DNA of 64,000 bases from Primula veris (lineage: Eukaryota > Streptophyta > Magnoliopsida > Ericales > Primulaceae), in the NCBI GenBank assembly GCA_963682055.1, contig OY821746.1, positions 22,944,481-23,008,480 of the forward strand, in the 5' to 3' direction. Of this stretch, positions 13,561 to 25,330 are shown one piece after another; the stretch's first letter is position 1, and the number at the start of each line of letters is the position of its first letter. The translations under genes were made by a program, and so were the position numbers. A model generated the notes under the pieces. It was given only the letters and a program-made list of their open reading frames with translations, was not told the DNA's origin and ran no database searches.

Positions 13561-15010
13561 GGGGGTGGGGAGTGCGCTTACTATTTTAGGCTCAGCTGCT
13601 GTGTATAATGTATTTCACCGGAGAGAGACTTGGCTTATATTACCTTTTTTCTCTTTATTTTGGTTTAGTAATACTATAGTAGTGTTTCTAATATTTTTTG
13701 TATGGAGATATTTTTTGACATATATTATCGCAAACGCTGCAGGTAAATCAATGATTCACATTAAGTGTGTGGGAGGATCTCTGACAAAAAGTCTCTTTTT
13801 ATATCTTCGCTCATTTTTATATGGTGAATTTGTTGCAGTTTTTTTTCAATTAGTATCATAAATTCTTACTTTTCTTTTTTAGTAATATGAATTCAAGGTT
13901 TGTATTATTTCAAACTATTCCGTCCAATTAAGTGACATGCACCGGAATAATTGAATTCATGGTACTAAATAAGTAAATAATTGAGATTTTCTGGCTTTCA
14001 AAATGAACGAATTAGTTCAAAATTAAAAAAAAAAAAAAAAACTGAATTCAAGGAACTGAATAAGAAAAATAAGAGTTCATGGTACTACTCGATAAAACAC
14101 AAACAATTTAGAGTAAAAAAGCCATAAAACCCTACTATGTTGACACTATGGAGTTGAATAATATTATATATATATATATAATGTCAAATTTAAAAGTTAT
14201 TAGTTATAACCGAGTCTAACTATGCAGGTCTTCAAATGTAGTTATGACAAGTTTCACCATAAGAGAGATTTTAGAATGCCTTATTATTAGTATTAGCCCC
14301 ATAAATAACAAGGTTCGCTTCTTTTTTATGCGACTATGCACAATATCGTAAGACGAGCTTGATCCGGAAAATGATATGGCACTAACACCTTGACACTTTC
14401 ATCTTGTATTCGGCCTATTGTTGTGGGAGTGTGTTATAGAACCAGGAACTATGCATCTTCTTGTAAAAGAAGCTAAAACTTAAAAGCTCACTCGTGGTCT
14501 TGTCTATATAAGATTGCACTTCACAAGATAAGAAAGAAAAAGGAAATCGATATATAAAGCATTTCCTCAGAAAATACGCTACTGCGACTGCGAGGATGGA
14601 ATGCTTCCACTCTACGGACTACTTTCTTTATACATGGCCTCCAGTAGGTTATGCAAAACTCATGGTTTGCGATATAGTGACCCAGATGATATATTTCATC
14701 ACCCAAAGAACTGCCTTAATCTAAAATTATATATACAAATTTAATGGAGAAAACGAATATGATGATTTGATAGCTGAAAAAAGAAATTAAATTATACAGA
14801 AAACAGACCCAAATGATATAATATCATGCCAACAAGTTCCAAACTAAGATACCATTTCCATTTCAGATGGTAAAGGAAATATGACATACATACATATAAA
14901 GCTTGTTAAAAGGTAGCAATGAACCAAATGAAGAAGAAAAGACTAGGTTATTACGGTACAGGTTACAGGGTCCGCCAATATGAATGTGAGCTCTTAATGA
15001 ACATTCAGAA
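13561..15010. other. Intergenic region between gatA and ARPC1
   Basis: About 1.45 kb of AT-rich DNA with a poly-A run (about 14024-14041) and a (TA)n run (about 14164-14181). The right part should contain the ARPC1 3' UTR. No gene is recognised; reading frames here are short and partly driven by the TG repeat. Confidence 0.5.
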
Positions 15011-18000
15011 CTACAAATACTCCAACAAATCTTCTTGGCTCTCCAAGTCCCACACAATCACTTTTCCATCTAAACCTGGTTCAGAAAATTAGTACACAAA
15101 TTTCAGCAACTTCCCATTCAAGTTGTATAGTACAGCAGAAAATAGGAGGGCGAACAAGTTTGATATTACATACCAGAAGTACTGAATCGTGCATGTGTTG
15201 GCTCCCCTTTCGTAAGCGGCACAATACAGCTGTAATTGAGTAAATAATTAATAACTATAAAAACGATACTAATGATGTAAGCAAGATTCAAATTGAGGAG
15301 TCTATTTGAGAGAGCAAACAAAATGGATCTCAACAAAAATAGTTCAAGTACTACCATAATAAAGGTGGAAAAATGATACAAATAGGCGACTGGAAATAAG
15401 GTCCGTACTTGATAAGGTTATCGTGGGATTTTATTTTTGAAGGGTCAGTATCATTGCTGCTACCATGTTTTGATTGCCCGTATAATCGCCCAAATGCTCC
15501 AGAGAGCTGATTAAGTGAACAATAAAATCATTCAGTTGCGAAGCCATATAATAATAGGACATAAAACCTATCCACAACAATCTAGCCAGTTAATTTTATG
15601 AACAATGTTTGTGTACAATAGTTTTTATAGCATACTACATATCTGAAATTAATGATATACAGGTAACAAGTAACTGACATAAAAGATAATGGCACACGGC
15701 CACATGGGTAACTTGAATTTCTAAGACATGAGAAAGTAATGAAGGTTAGAAGAAGATAGCTGTAGTGTTTAGAAACGGACAACCACCTGAGAACAAGATC
15801 TCAAGGAAAGTAAGTGATGCTCAACAAGTCTGTACACTTAAGTTTTAACCATTCAGGATGTCAACTTGTTACAATAAACATGAACAAGTTAATATCATTA
15901 AGCTCAATTCACGCTTTTGCCAACCTACATAGGTTGATAGGCTCTCCTGCAAGCACAAAATCTAGAGTAATAGATTCAGGTCGGACTTGGGAGTCATAAA
16001 TTTTATGACACATTGTACTACTTAATCATCACCAACTGAACTTAATTTGAATTCTAAGACTTAATGGAGTATATAATAACCATTGAAATGTAGTCCTGGA
16101 CCTAATATATGAGCCTGTTTCTGGCTGGTATTTAAGTAATTTCTACATAGGGTGCTGAGAAATTAAAAGCCAAAATCTTCACTGGATCCTAATATTTGAG
16201 ACATTCACAATAAAAAATTTAGGACTCAAAATATTTACCTGTCTACCATATTCAGCAGCTGACGATGTCAATTTCCTTTCCCCAAGAAACCTAACAAAGC
16301 TCCTGAAATTTTTTTTAACCCAAAAATCAATTACAGGAATTGACAGTACAAAAGTAACCAAAAACAAGACCATGAGTATGTTGGCATTTATGGCGCCAAA
16401 ACCAGTGGCAATACAGTACTATCATTCTATAAACTAATCTTCATGACATCTATATTCTAATTGAGAGACAAGTTCTGAGACAAAAGTTAAATTCTCGATC
16501 TTATTTTGATATCTGACATGCTATAAAACTATAAAACGTTTCTATAGGCAGTTAGGCAGCATAATAATTGGATACAAAATCTAGCACAGCATATCGATGT
16601 GGCAGCTAGAGCATACAGGACAAGATAGGAGCATGGTAGTACTAAGTTCTATAAAAATATAAAGTCGTCTAATAGCATTACCATAGTCCTCCTTCATCGG
16701 CCGCAAAAACCATGGGATTGAAATCAAATCCCACGCCAATTACCATTTTCTCAGAAACAAATAACACCTGAATATTTGGCACATGTATCATTGGACATCA
16801 TTATAAATTACAAATATACATAAAATAATAATTGTGTAGTAGATTGAGAGTGGACGCTGACCCACATCACGAAGAGGCAAATCACGAAATGCCACTGTTT
16901 GGGCAGAGGGAGCAGGACCAACTTCATCGACAAAGTAGATCATAGAATTATGACCTGGAAGAGATATATGAATTAGGACATGAGCAGGATCAAAAATAAG
17001 AAATACAAAACATTATGCAATAAATGAAATTACCCACCAACATAGGCTAAGGTATTGCCACTTGGGGACCATTTGACACCAAATGCCCAGGCAAAGGAGA
17101 GATCAAGCTGAATGATTTGCTGTTGCAACATAAAAAAATAGTACCAGGTGAAGATTTGACAACAAATATCGTTTTCAAGCCAGACGAGAAGCTCTATTAA
17201 AAACTCGATTCAAAGCTTAAAAAAAGCAGAAAAAGCTTGTTTTCCAGATTTTTATACCAATAAAGCTTACGCTTTTTACACTTGTAGGGTAGCTCTTGCA
17301 AAAACAATTAAGCTAAGTTTTCACTTTTTAAAACGCTAGTACTTATAAGAGTTTTAATCTTGAAGAAAACAAAAATGGCCATCTAGTAAATGAAAAGTGG
17401 AGCTACATAAAGACCAACCTCTCCAAATTTTGAATCAGCAGCAGAGCCTGAACCAGGATCCCTGTGTAATAACCAAAGAAGATGACACTTTTGCAAGCAG
17501 TTCTCGCCTTTAATTATAAAATAAATAAATAAATGCCACACTGCATCAACAAATACCTTGTATCAACACCTTTTATGAAAGTAGAGAACACTCGGCATTT
17601 TCCATCAGTGGATGTTGTAGCAATAAGAACCTACATTTCAGATGTAACATAAAGAAAATACAGTAAAGCAATATATTCATGACATAGGTGATGAAAAGCA
17701 CAATCGGACCTATGACTCATGACTCTATGCAATTTATATCACTTGATGAGATTCCTACGTGCAGTTTACAATAAAAAAAAAATTAGCAATCTCCAGCTTC
17801 TATTAAACCCAAGTCGGAATATGCAAGAACAAAATGTTACTTGGAAGAAAACATTAGCATAAAACTTAATGGTAATGATACACATGACCAATAAAATGAT
17901 AGTATATCTTTAATAGATTTTCACTTACATTATTAGGATGCCAGGCAACACTTGTCACAGAAGACTCGTGCTTTTTCCTGATAAGTTTACTTACCCACCT

Positions 18001-21000
18001 GAAGATAACAAACACAAATACAAGCAAACAATTAATGTGAGGAGAACAGGAAAACAGCTTAAGTGTATTTCATCTATTAATATAATTCAATGAAATGTTT
18101 TCACTAAGACGGGAAATTTTGAGGATAATCAGCTGGCATAATAATTGATAATTAGTACCAGTTATTCTCCTGCTCATAATAGCAAATGCAAATAGTTTTG
18201 GCCCCACTTCCAACAGCAAACTTGTTTTCTGACCATTAAATTAAGTCAAACGGTAAGAATATAGAAAAACAGAATAGAGATCTGTTAAGCTTGATACAAA
18301 CAGAATATTGGTAAAAAGCAAAGATTTAATAGCAACAGAAGGCAAACGGCCGAAAAGATCAAACATATTGATTCTGAAATCAAAAAAGAAAAGAAATGAG
18401 GAAATACGGATACCTCGTGGACTCCATTGAACACAAAGTGCAGCACGATTGAGCCTGAGAATAACAAGGGTTGGAACCCATTCCGATCCTTCAAGGTTCC
18501 AAACGTATCTGAAAGATAATTCAACTTGTAATAAACATGAAATTAATGAGAAGGTTATGCATGTATTTCAAATAGATTTAGGGATAAAATTAAGGCGACG
18601 GTAGAATAAAATATCAGGAAGATAGAGTGGGCCAGATCAGGATATGAAAATAACAATTATTAGCAAATTCCAAAAATTATTAAATATCAACTGCTCTTTG
18701 ATAATAAAAAGATTCAAGTTAATAAGTCACTCACGAATTCCGATCATGAGATACTGTAACTATCTTATTTGATCTAGTGCTCCAATCTACCGCCGAAACA
18801 ATTTGGTCGTGCTGTGAAAGAACAATATGTAAGTGAAGGCATTATCAAGTACATCCACGTAGGTTGAATGTTATTCTTTTCATCATGAACGAGACATGTA
18901 CTTAAAACAAAGAACTTCACATGCTCCAGAATGTAAAAGAAATGCAAAAGAATAAAATTAAAGGCTAAAAAACCAAATTCAATGGCTATAGACGGCATCC
19001 TATAAATGGAACTTATAACCAATCAAGTTAACGGGTCTATGCCTTTGAAGCTCAGCCGAAATATCATTGACAGGCCAGTAATGGATCTATTGAATCTGAA
19101 GTAAATAAAAATCTAGAAGTAAGAGAAAACTACTAAGAAGTAAGAATATGACCAAACATAACTCAACACTAAGCTAACAAGAAAAGTAACAGTACTAACA
19201 ATTCTAGAGTTGTCCAGGAAATCGTAAAACATACTTTCAACAAACAAAAGATAATATCAGTAAATAATATCACGAAGCTATTTATTACAACTACAATCAA
19301 TCAGCACATATTTTAAGAGGAATGCAAAATTGTATACCTTTTGAAGAACGTATAACTTTTCCCATTTATCTTGTATTGATTTGTAGATATGAACTTCACA
19401 ATTGTTTGGACAAAAAGCAATCACTGCAAAACAAATAAAAAATATGTATCAGAAGGCTCATCCATGGAACCAACTATGGACAACACGCAAAGGGTGAAAG
19501 TTGATCTGTTAAAGGCGACGACCTTTCTTTTCAGAATAAGAAGTAAAGAAAGAGAGGACGACATTATTTTGTCACATTTTAATGTTCCCTCTTGAGTGTG
19601 ACTTCAATATGATTCATGAGCAACCAAATAATGTGTATAAACACACGTATATGTGTGTGTGTGTGTGTGTGTCAAATAATGGAGAGATTTGAATATGAAA
19701 GCATACCTCCTCTGATTACCAAGTATGTTCACCACCATATTGGCAAGACTATCTGAGACATTAATCTAATAGAAAAACGGAATCATTTTCTTCCGTATAC
19801 TCCATTTAACATGTATACCAAGCGTGTGCGAGACCCTAAAGTTTCTTTAGATTTCACAGATTAGGGATACACAAATAAGTTCTTCGTAACACAGTGAAAT
19901 GTCTTGAAATTGTGGTAATGCTAAGAGAAAGAATATAATTGCTATTGCCACATCGATACGCGTGCACATAAGCAGGTAGATTAACATTTTTCTTTTTCTA
20001 TGGCCACCGACTCAGATGGACACATACTCGGTTGAATTAAGACATATTTTTCCCTAGGTAGCAATAAAATTGCAAATCATTATGTAATTTTCTTTGATTT
20101 GTGCTAGCAAAGTTCCGAAACAATTTAACAAGGGTAAAACCGATATATCACATGTCTACACTTAGTTGCAGGAAGCTTCTAATCTATCAACGCTTCGGCC
20201 TCGAAAGTTCACTTCCGCGCTTCCGTCATCGGAAGTTCATGGAAACTTCCATATCACAGTGTAAAAGAGGAAAAAGAACACGGTAATTGCAAGTAGTAGT
20301 ACGATAGGGAATGAAAAATTATGCAGTCTTATTAACATCCAAATTGCATTTGCTAGACCAACCATATCCATATCTAACCAAACCCTACCAGATCGGCTCA
20401 TATACCTATGCTAACCCATAAAGTATTACGTTTTTGTTTCATAATTTTTAGTATTGGGAGAATTATTATCGTTTAATAGTATATTATTACCTAAAATTAT
20501 GAAAAAATATATATAAATTCTCCTAGACGCTTCGCGCGACGCTTCCTCGCTCCCTTACCTGCTCCCGCTTCATGCAACTATGTGTCTGCTACTATCACAT
20601 TTTAACATTATCATAATGATGGAGTACACAAGAATAACAGTAAAAAAAATAAGATCAGAATAAATAATTACTGGTTAGCTGGTTTCGCCTGAAGAATCAA
20701 CTTACTACTAGCTGTTATCAGGTATCCAAGGTTATATTATTTTTTTTACAAAATGGGTAGTAACGAACACAAAATCACCGGATTTGATGACTAACTTTCA
20801 GATAGACCAGGTCTACTAAAACCTAGTGGAGCAAGCCAATTAAACCTAGTGGGGGCCGCCCTTAACTTAAAAATTATTAAAACAAACAAAAAAAAAACTA
20901 TTGGGTGGGTATATTTTTAAGAAAGAGGCTGTTCTACCTAATAATCAATTGGATTTTAGTGTATTTCAATTCATTTGTGATAAAAAAAGTCATTTGTGCC

Positions 21001-21743
21001 CATTTTGGGTGCTTTTTGTGTATATCATTTACTCAAATTGGATGTTTTGTATCCCCCATTTTATAGAAAAATAAATGTACATTGGTACTCAAAGAATTAA
21101 GCAGCCAATAGGTTCAACAAAGTAGTACAAATGAAATCAAAATAGCATATGGTTACGGATCAAGTATACGATATTTTTTTCACCGTATGCAAGGGACTAA
21201 AAAGCTAAATTTTGAAGATTTTAATCAAAATCGACAGAAAAAATTATATTCTTTTGTTAATTTTCATCAAAATGTGTCCTCTAGCTGGGTTCAACAAATT
21301 GATCATGAAACACAATAAAGAAAACCGAGAAATACAAAGCAGCAGTAGATTGGATAAATATATTAGTATATGTGTGTGTGTATATATACGAGATTTTTTT
21401 CATAATGTGCAAGGGGCAAAAACACTAATTTTTGAATATTTTAATCAAAATAGATAGAAAAAATATATTATTCTGCTAATTGTAATCAAAATGTGTCGTT
21501 ACCTAGTTCCGTCCGTGGATTCAACAAATCGATCATGAAACACAATAAATAAATATGCAGTAGATACCGGGAAGCAGCCGGGTGGAGACAGCCGGGCCCC
21601 CAATTTTGAACAAATTTAATAATAATAATAATAATAATAAATCTATGTATTTTGATCAAAATATTTCAAAATGAGCATATGATATGGAAAAATATATAAA
21701 TAGAAAATGGACCCTACCATTCAACTTTTCTGGTTATATATGC

Positions 21744-21777
<34 letters not shown>

Positions 21778-21850
21778 TACTAGAGTGATCGGGATTCCAA
21801 GCGTGGCAAGTAATGGATTGAGCGAAATGATGCACTCTTATTGCCGCCAT
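15011..21850 (-). CDS. ARPC1: Actin-related protein 2/3 complex subunit 1 (WD40)
   Basis: ARPC1 is the WD40 beta-propeller subunit of the Arp2/3 complex, which nucleates branched actin filaments in the cytosol; in plants it works with the SCAR/WAVE complex in cell shape. Fifteen exons join in frame: 21850-21781, 19423-19338, 18811-18735, 18508-18414, 18228-18159, 17998-17929, 17630-17557, 17461-17419, 17119-17038, 16954-16866, 16767-16682, 16302-16239, 15506-15409, 15229-15174, 15075-15011; 1125 nt, 374 codons plus stop, close to the family's ~378. Recognisable signatures are [13 protein letters not shown] (residues 9-21), VSHDRNSYVWNLEG (about 71-85), [13 protein letters not shown] (about 128-140), [11 protein letters not shown] (about 145-156) and the final repeat [13 protein letters not shown] (354-366). 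Start: the ATG at 21850 lies at the usual distance before [10 protein letters not shown]. Intron 1 is about 2.36 kb; intron 10 uses GAT|GTGGGT. No damage is seen. Confidence 0.97.
21168..21549. repeat. Two-copy tandem duplication in ARPC1 intron 1
   Basis: 21168-21319 and 21388-21549 are similar copies about 225 bp apart. Shared blocks include GATTTTTTTCA, TTTTAATCAAAAT, TAATCAAAATGTGTC and GATCATGAAACACAATAAA. They have no coding capacity. Confidence 0.8.
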
Positions 21851-21923
21851 TTCCCACCCACCCTCCCAATATTGCACCACACAGATTTATATATATTTAT
21901 ATAAACTATATCTATTCACACAC

Positions 21924-21972
<49 letters not shown>
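21739..21972. repeat. (TA)n(GA)n microsatellites flanking ARPC1 exon 1
   Basis: One TA/GA tract sits at about 21739-21777, directly inside intron 1 next to the donor of exon 1. A second sits at 21921-21972, upstream of the start codon in the presumed promoter. On the minus strand the upstream tract reads as a CT run followed by TA repeats. A TATATATAAAT-like sequence at about 21886-21898, some 40-50 bp before the ATG, is the nearest TATA candidate. Confidence 0.8.
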
Positions 21973-21976
<4 letters not shown>

Positions 21977-22329
21977 TAATTCCGAAACTAATTTAGCAAG
22001 AAGAGAGAAGAGTGACCGAATATGAAAGGAAACTCAACTCAACAACCTACCAACTAGTAAAAATGACCATATACCAGTAAATCGCAACTTAACTACCGGT
22101 GGATTTTTGCAAGTGATACCCACTTTTTGGTACTTATCCCACACAACTTTAAAGTCCTTTCGGTTTGCATAATTAAAATATTAGTAATCGTGCCCACGCG
22201 TTGCGTGTGCGGTTCGTAATACAATAAAAATATAGAAAATATGCATAGTTATGATATAAATATACACTTTACATTAATACTATATAAATAGGAGTAGTAA
22301 TTTATTTTAAGAGTTCATGTTTATCTATT
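21973..22329. other. Spacer with a recurring CACGCGTTGCG motif
   Basis: This is the region upstream of ARPC1. At 22184-22222 it carries TAGTAATCGTGCCCACGCG followed by TTGCGTGTGCG; a close relative (TAGTAATCGTAACTCACGCG, then TTGCGTATGCG) occurs at 46759-46793. The motif is likely the end of a dispersed repeat. No gene is seen. Confidence 0.5.
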
Positions 22330-23215
22330 TTTAATAAAAAATGCTTTTTTTATGTGCATATATGTGAAGATCGAAGATGAAAGGACTCAAGATACAAGCT
22401 GTATGAGATAAAAGACCTCAAATAAATAGCATATTGAAGTTAAATTTGGTCAAATGAGCTAAAATTAGGAAACAAGTAAAAGATCTAACCAAAAATTAAA
22501 TAAAATGCAGTTCTTCGCCAGCTGATTCGAATCAAACCTTATTATCCGGATCAGAGATATCAGTCATAATTTAACGGCATGTCGCATTCTTATTGGACAA
22601 ACAGAGTTTCATCCGAATCAGACACCTCTAATTCGGATAAGAGAATATTAGGGTTTAGGTTCTGGAATTTTTCGAGCTGAATTGTATAAATATCTAAAGC
22701 TTACAGTAATTTTGTAGGCTGTTTTTATTAACGAGAGCCATTATTTTCATTTTATTTTTCTTTCTTCATTCTCTCTAAAAATATTTCCTTCTAATAAATT
22801 ATTCCTTTATAATTTTTTCACCATCGTGGCTGAGTATTGGTGTTTCTCCATTGTCATTGCTGAGTTCATACATACTTATACTTGTAATTTATTTTACAAG
22901 TAATATTCATCCCTTTATTTTAATTTGTCTTTTATTTATTACGTAATTATTTGCATGTTTGTTAGTTAGTTGCAAGGCAAGATTTGACACTTCTTACCTC
23001 TGCAATTATTTATCCTTGCATGCTAGTATATTTAGCATAGTTAAACTTAGATTAAAAACAAATGCGTGAGTCTAATCTTTATAAAACCAAAAACAAATAG
23101 AAAACATATCTTAAATAATATTTAAATGAGTTAACATTGTCTCCGTAGAATGAATTCTTATTTATCTTATAAAACTACGATCGACCCTAGGACTCTTGGT
23201 AAGTAAAAAAGGACA
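22330..23215 (+). mobile_element. LTR-like relic
   Basis: This stretch has the composition of a retroelement LTR and leader: a TGTATAAATATCT promoter-like site at about 22684, long T/C-rich sequence after it, and a CGATCGACCCTAGGACTCTTGG block at about 23179-23200 of a kind I recall downstream of plant gypsy LTRs. No paired LTR or target duplication could be defined, so family and limits are uncertain. Confidence 0.4.
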
Positions 23216-23601
23216 TTATTTTAGAACACATTTTAAGTCCGACCATTAACTGTCAAAAGGAAGCAGATGCAACTTCTGGACTTCAAATAGATACCAAACT
23301 TTTAAACCCACGGTTGGATAGAACTGTTTCTCTATAGTTAAATTCGTCAGGGACTTATCTGAAAGCGGACGGAGAGCGAAATGCAGACCTCACTATCTCT
23401 CAAGTTATCTTACCAGCAGTAACTTCTTTATTGAAACTTGATGCTATTGATAACAATATATTTCTTAACGATACAGTATGCAGAACTAAAAATGTTAAGC
23501 AAAAAAATGGAAAAGGGTTTTCAAAAAGTAATTTTGATCCGGGAGGAAGCTTACTAATACTCAGCATGGAAGCTATAATGTAACACAACTTAGTTCGAAC
23601 C

Positions 23602-23740
23602 GAAAATGGAACTGAGGTGGCCGTCAAAAAAATTTTGGATCAAAATAACACTGTTGAATTTCTCGAAGAGTCCAAAAGTGAGATTCAGAAGTGAGGTTCC
23701 GATAATGAAAAGGATCAGTCGACACTGGACAATGTAAACT
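23602..23740 (+). pseudogene. Raf-like protein kinase fragment
   Basis: Frame one reads GTEVAVKKILDQN and FLEESKSEIQK, then after a one-base shift EVPIMKRISRH. This matches kinase subdomains II-III of plant Raf-like MAPKKKs (GTEVAVKK..LDQ...F..EV.IMKRLRH), including the ATP-binding Lys of VAVKK. The frameshift, a stop soon after and the absence of the rest of the domain mark it as a pseudogene piece, perhaps carried by the surrounding retroelement debris. Confidence 0.6.
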
Positions 23741-23743
23741 AAG

Positions 23744-24004
23744 TTGGATCCACTTTGTAAAGAATATTCTCAAAGCTTGAAGAGTGGCTTAGATGTAGAG
23801 GAGAATGATCTATATCTCCATAATATAGCAAGTGAAAAATGGAATCAAATGATAGCCAAAGGGTATATATTTGTTTGTCCTGCGATAAAAACTATGGAGG
23901 ATCTTTACTATCTACTTTATACTAAAACCTCAAAAGAAATGGAGAAAACTTTTCGATGTATCCACAGAATTCATCAAATTAAAAGACATGGAAAGTTCGT
24001 CTAA
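23744..24004 (+). other. Unrecognised 86-codon reading frame
   Basis: An open frame downstream of the kinase fragment encodes a charged protein with MDPLCKEYSQ near its start and many Lys/Glu residues. I do not recognise a domain. It lies between a kinase pseudogene and a retroelement 3' end and its codon use is not distinctive, so it is probably part of the same decayed insertion. Confidence 0.25.
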
Positions 24005-24089
24005 ACGCAAAATCACTGTGGATGTGCTCGAACCATGTCATTCAAAAACTGTCGCACACTTGTAATTCTCTATTTCAAAGTGTTTCTCG

Positions 24090-24400
24090 GAGGTGTCAAC
24101 ATGTGAAAATCCCTATGTTCTCTAATCTTTACGAACACCTTGAGGGCAAGGTGTATTTCGAGCGGTGGGGAATGTAATGAACCCAGATACGGGACAAAAG
24201 ATAGAAATGAGAGGGGAGAATGGTTTGGCAAAGAAAATAAGAGAAGGGTTCAAGTTTGATAGATTTAGAAATCATAGGAGTTCAATGCTAGTTTTTAAAG
24301 TTTGAGGGTCCATTTTGTAATTTTTCAAAAAACATTGCATCAGTTTCCTTATATAACTCATTTACCTTAAATATAAAAGTATCTACAATAATGTTGTTAT
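24090..24400 (+). mobile_element. Retrotransposon 3' end with LTR start (Ty3/gypsy-like)
   Basis: A block reading CTAATCTTTACGAACACC then TTGAGGGCAAGGTGTATTT, of the kind found at the 3' end of plant gypsy polyproteins, is followed by a purine-rich tract (GAGCGGTGGGGAA, 24160-24172). TGTAATGAACCCAG then starts a likely LTR at 24173. The LTR's end and partner are not visible. Confidence 0.5.
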
Positions 24401-25330
24401 CTCTATTGTTAACTAAATAGTTAGCTAACAATTTATTTTTTTATCTCCATTAGTTGCGTTAAAGTATCTGTTATATTTATATATGTTAAAAAAGTTGTTC
24501 AATTAACAATGTTTTTAATGTTAGTAACTGCTGACATGGCAAACACATCACACAATTAACATTATTAACCTATAAATTCTCCCTATAAAAATAGTGACCA
24601 ATAAAATAAAAGAGAAATTGTTAATTAAAAATTGATAATATTGTTAACGTGCAACTAATGTGGTTATTAAATTTAAAATGCATATGTGTCATTTAACATC
24701 TTTTTAAACGATGATGTGTCACTATTTAACATTAAAAAGTTAACAAAACTATTGTGAATGCTCTAAGTAGATTGTTCTAAAATTGTACACGCATCCGTTT
24801 TACTATCCATTAACTTAAATTTACATCAACTCAAATATCACTCAAATACACATGTGATCAAGATGTTTCCTTATAATTAAAATAATAATTTCGCTCTCTT
24901 ACTTTTCTCTTGTTTTCTCTCATTTATTTATACTTTTCACATATAAATTAATAAAATAACAAAAAAATGAGTTGTATAGTTTTGATAGAGAAATTGATAA
25001 AAAAAAAACTGATAATTTGTATAAACCAAAATGTTTACTCATAAGTTGTAAAAGTGTATTTTTTACTTTAACTACGAGAAAATTTATAAGTTATTTAATG
25101 TGATTGTTCTAGTAAATTAATTTGGGTTGAAAAAAATTGATAGAACTATATTAAAATATAGTAATATTTAGTTATGATAATAAATTTGATAGGAAAGCTG
25201 AAAAATATATAAAATTAAATTGTTACCCTAAAAATATAAAAGTGATGTTAATTAAGTTAAATATGAGGAAAAATGTAAGCTAACTGGTGCACTTGTGTTA
25301 CTGGAATGAGCTCATTAAGAATAGGAAAAA
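24401..25330. other. AT-rich spacer, no gene seen
   Basis: Very AT-rich DNA with several GTTAACA-type words, some in inverted orientation (for example 24410-24560 against 24650-24740), suggesting an old foldback repeat. No coding features. Confidence 0.4.

Noticed and set aside
13341..13861. Plus-strand frames of 82-125 codons opposite gatA exon 1 and through the TG repeat
   Set aside because: They are antisense to a verified exon or are kept open by the (TG)n microsatellite, which encodes runs of Cys-Val. No family features.
22520..22540. GATTCGAATC as a tRNA T-loop
   Set aside because: No acceptor stem, D-arm or anticodon arm could be placed around it. No tRNA, rRNA or other RNA gene was found in the window.
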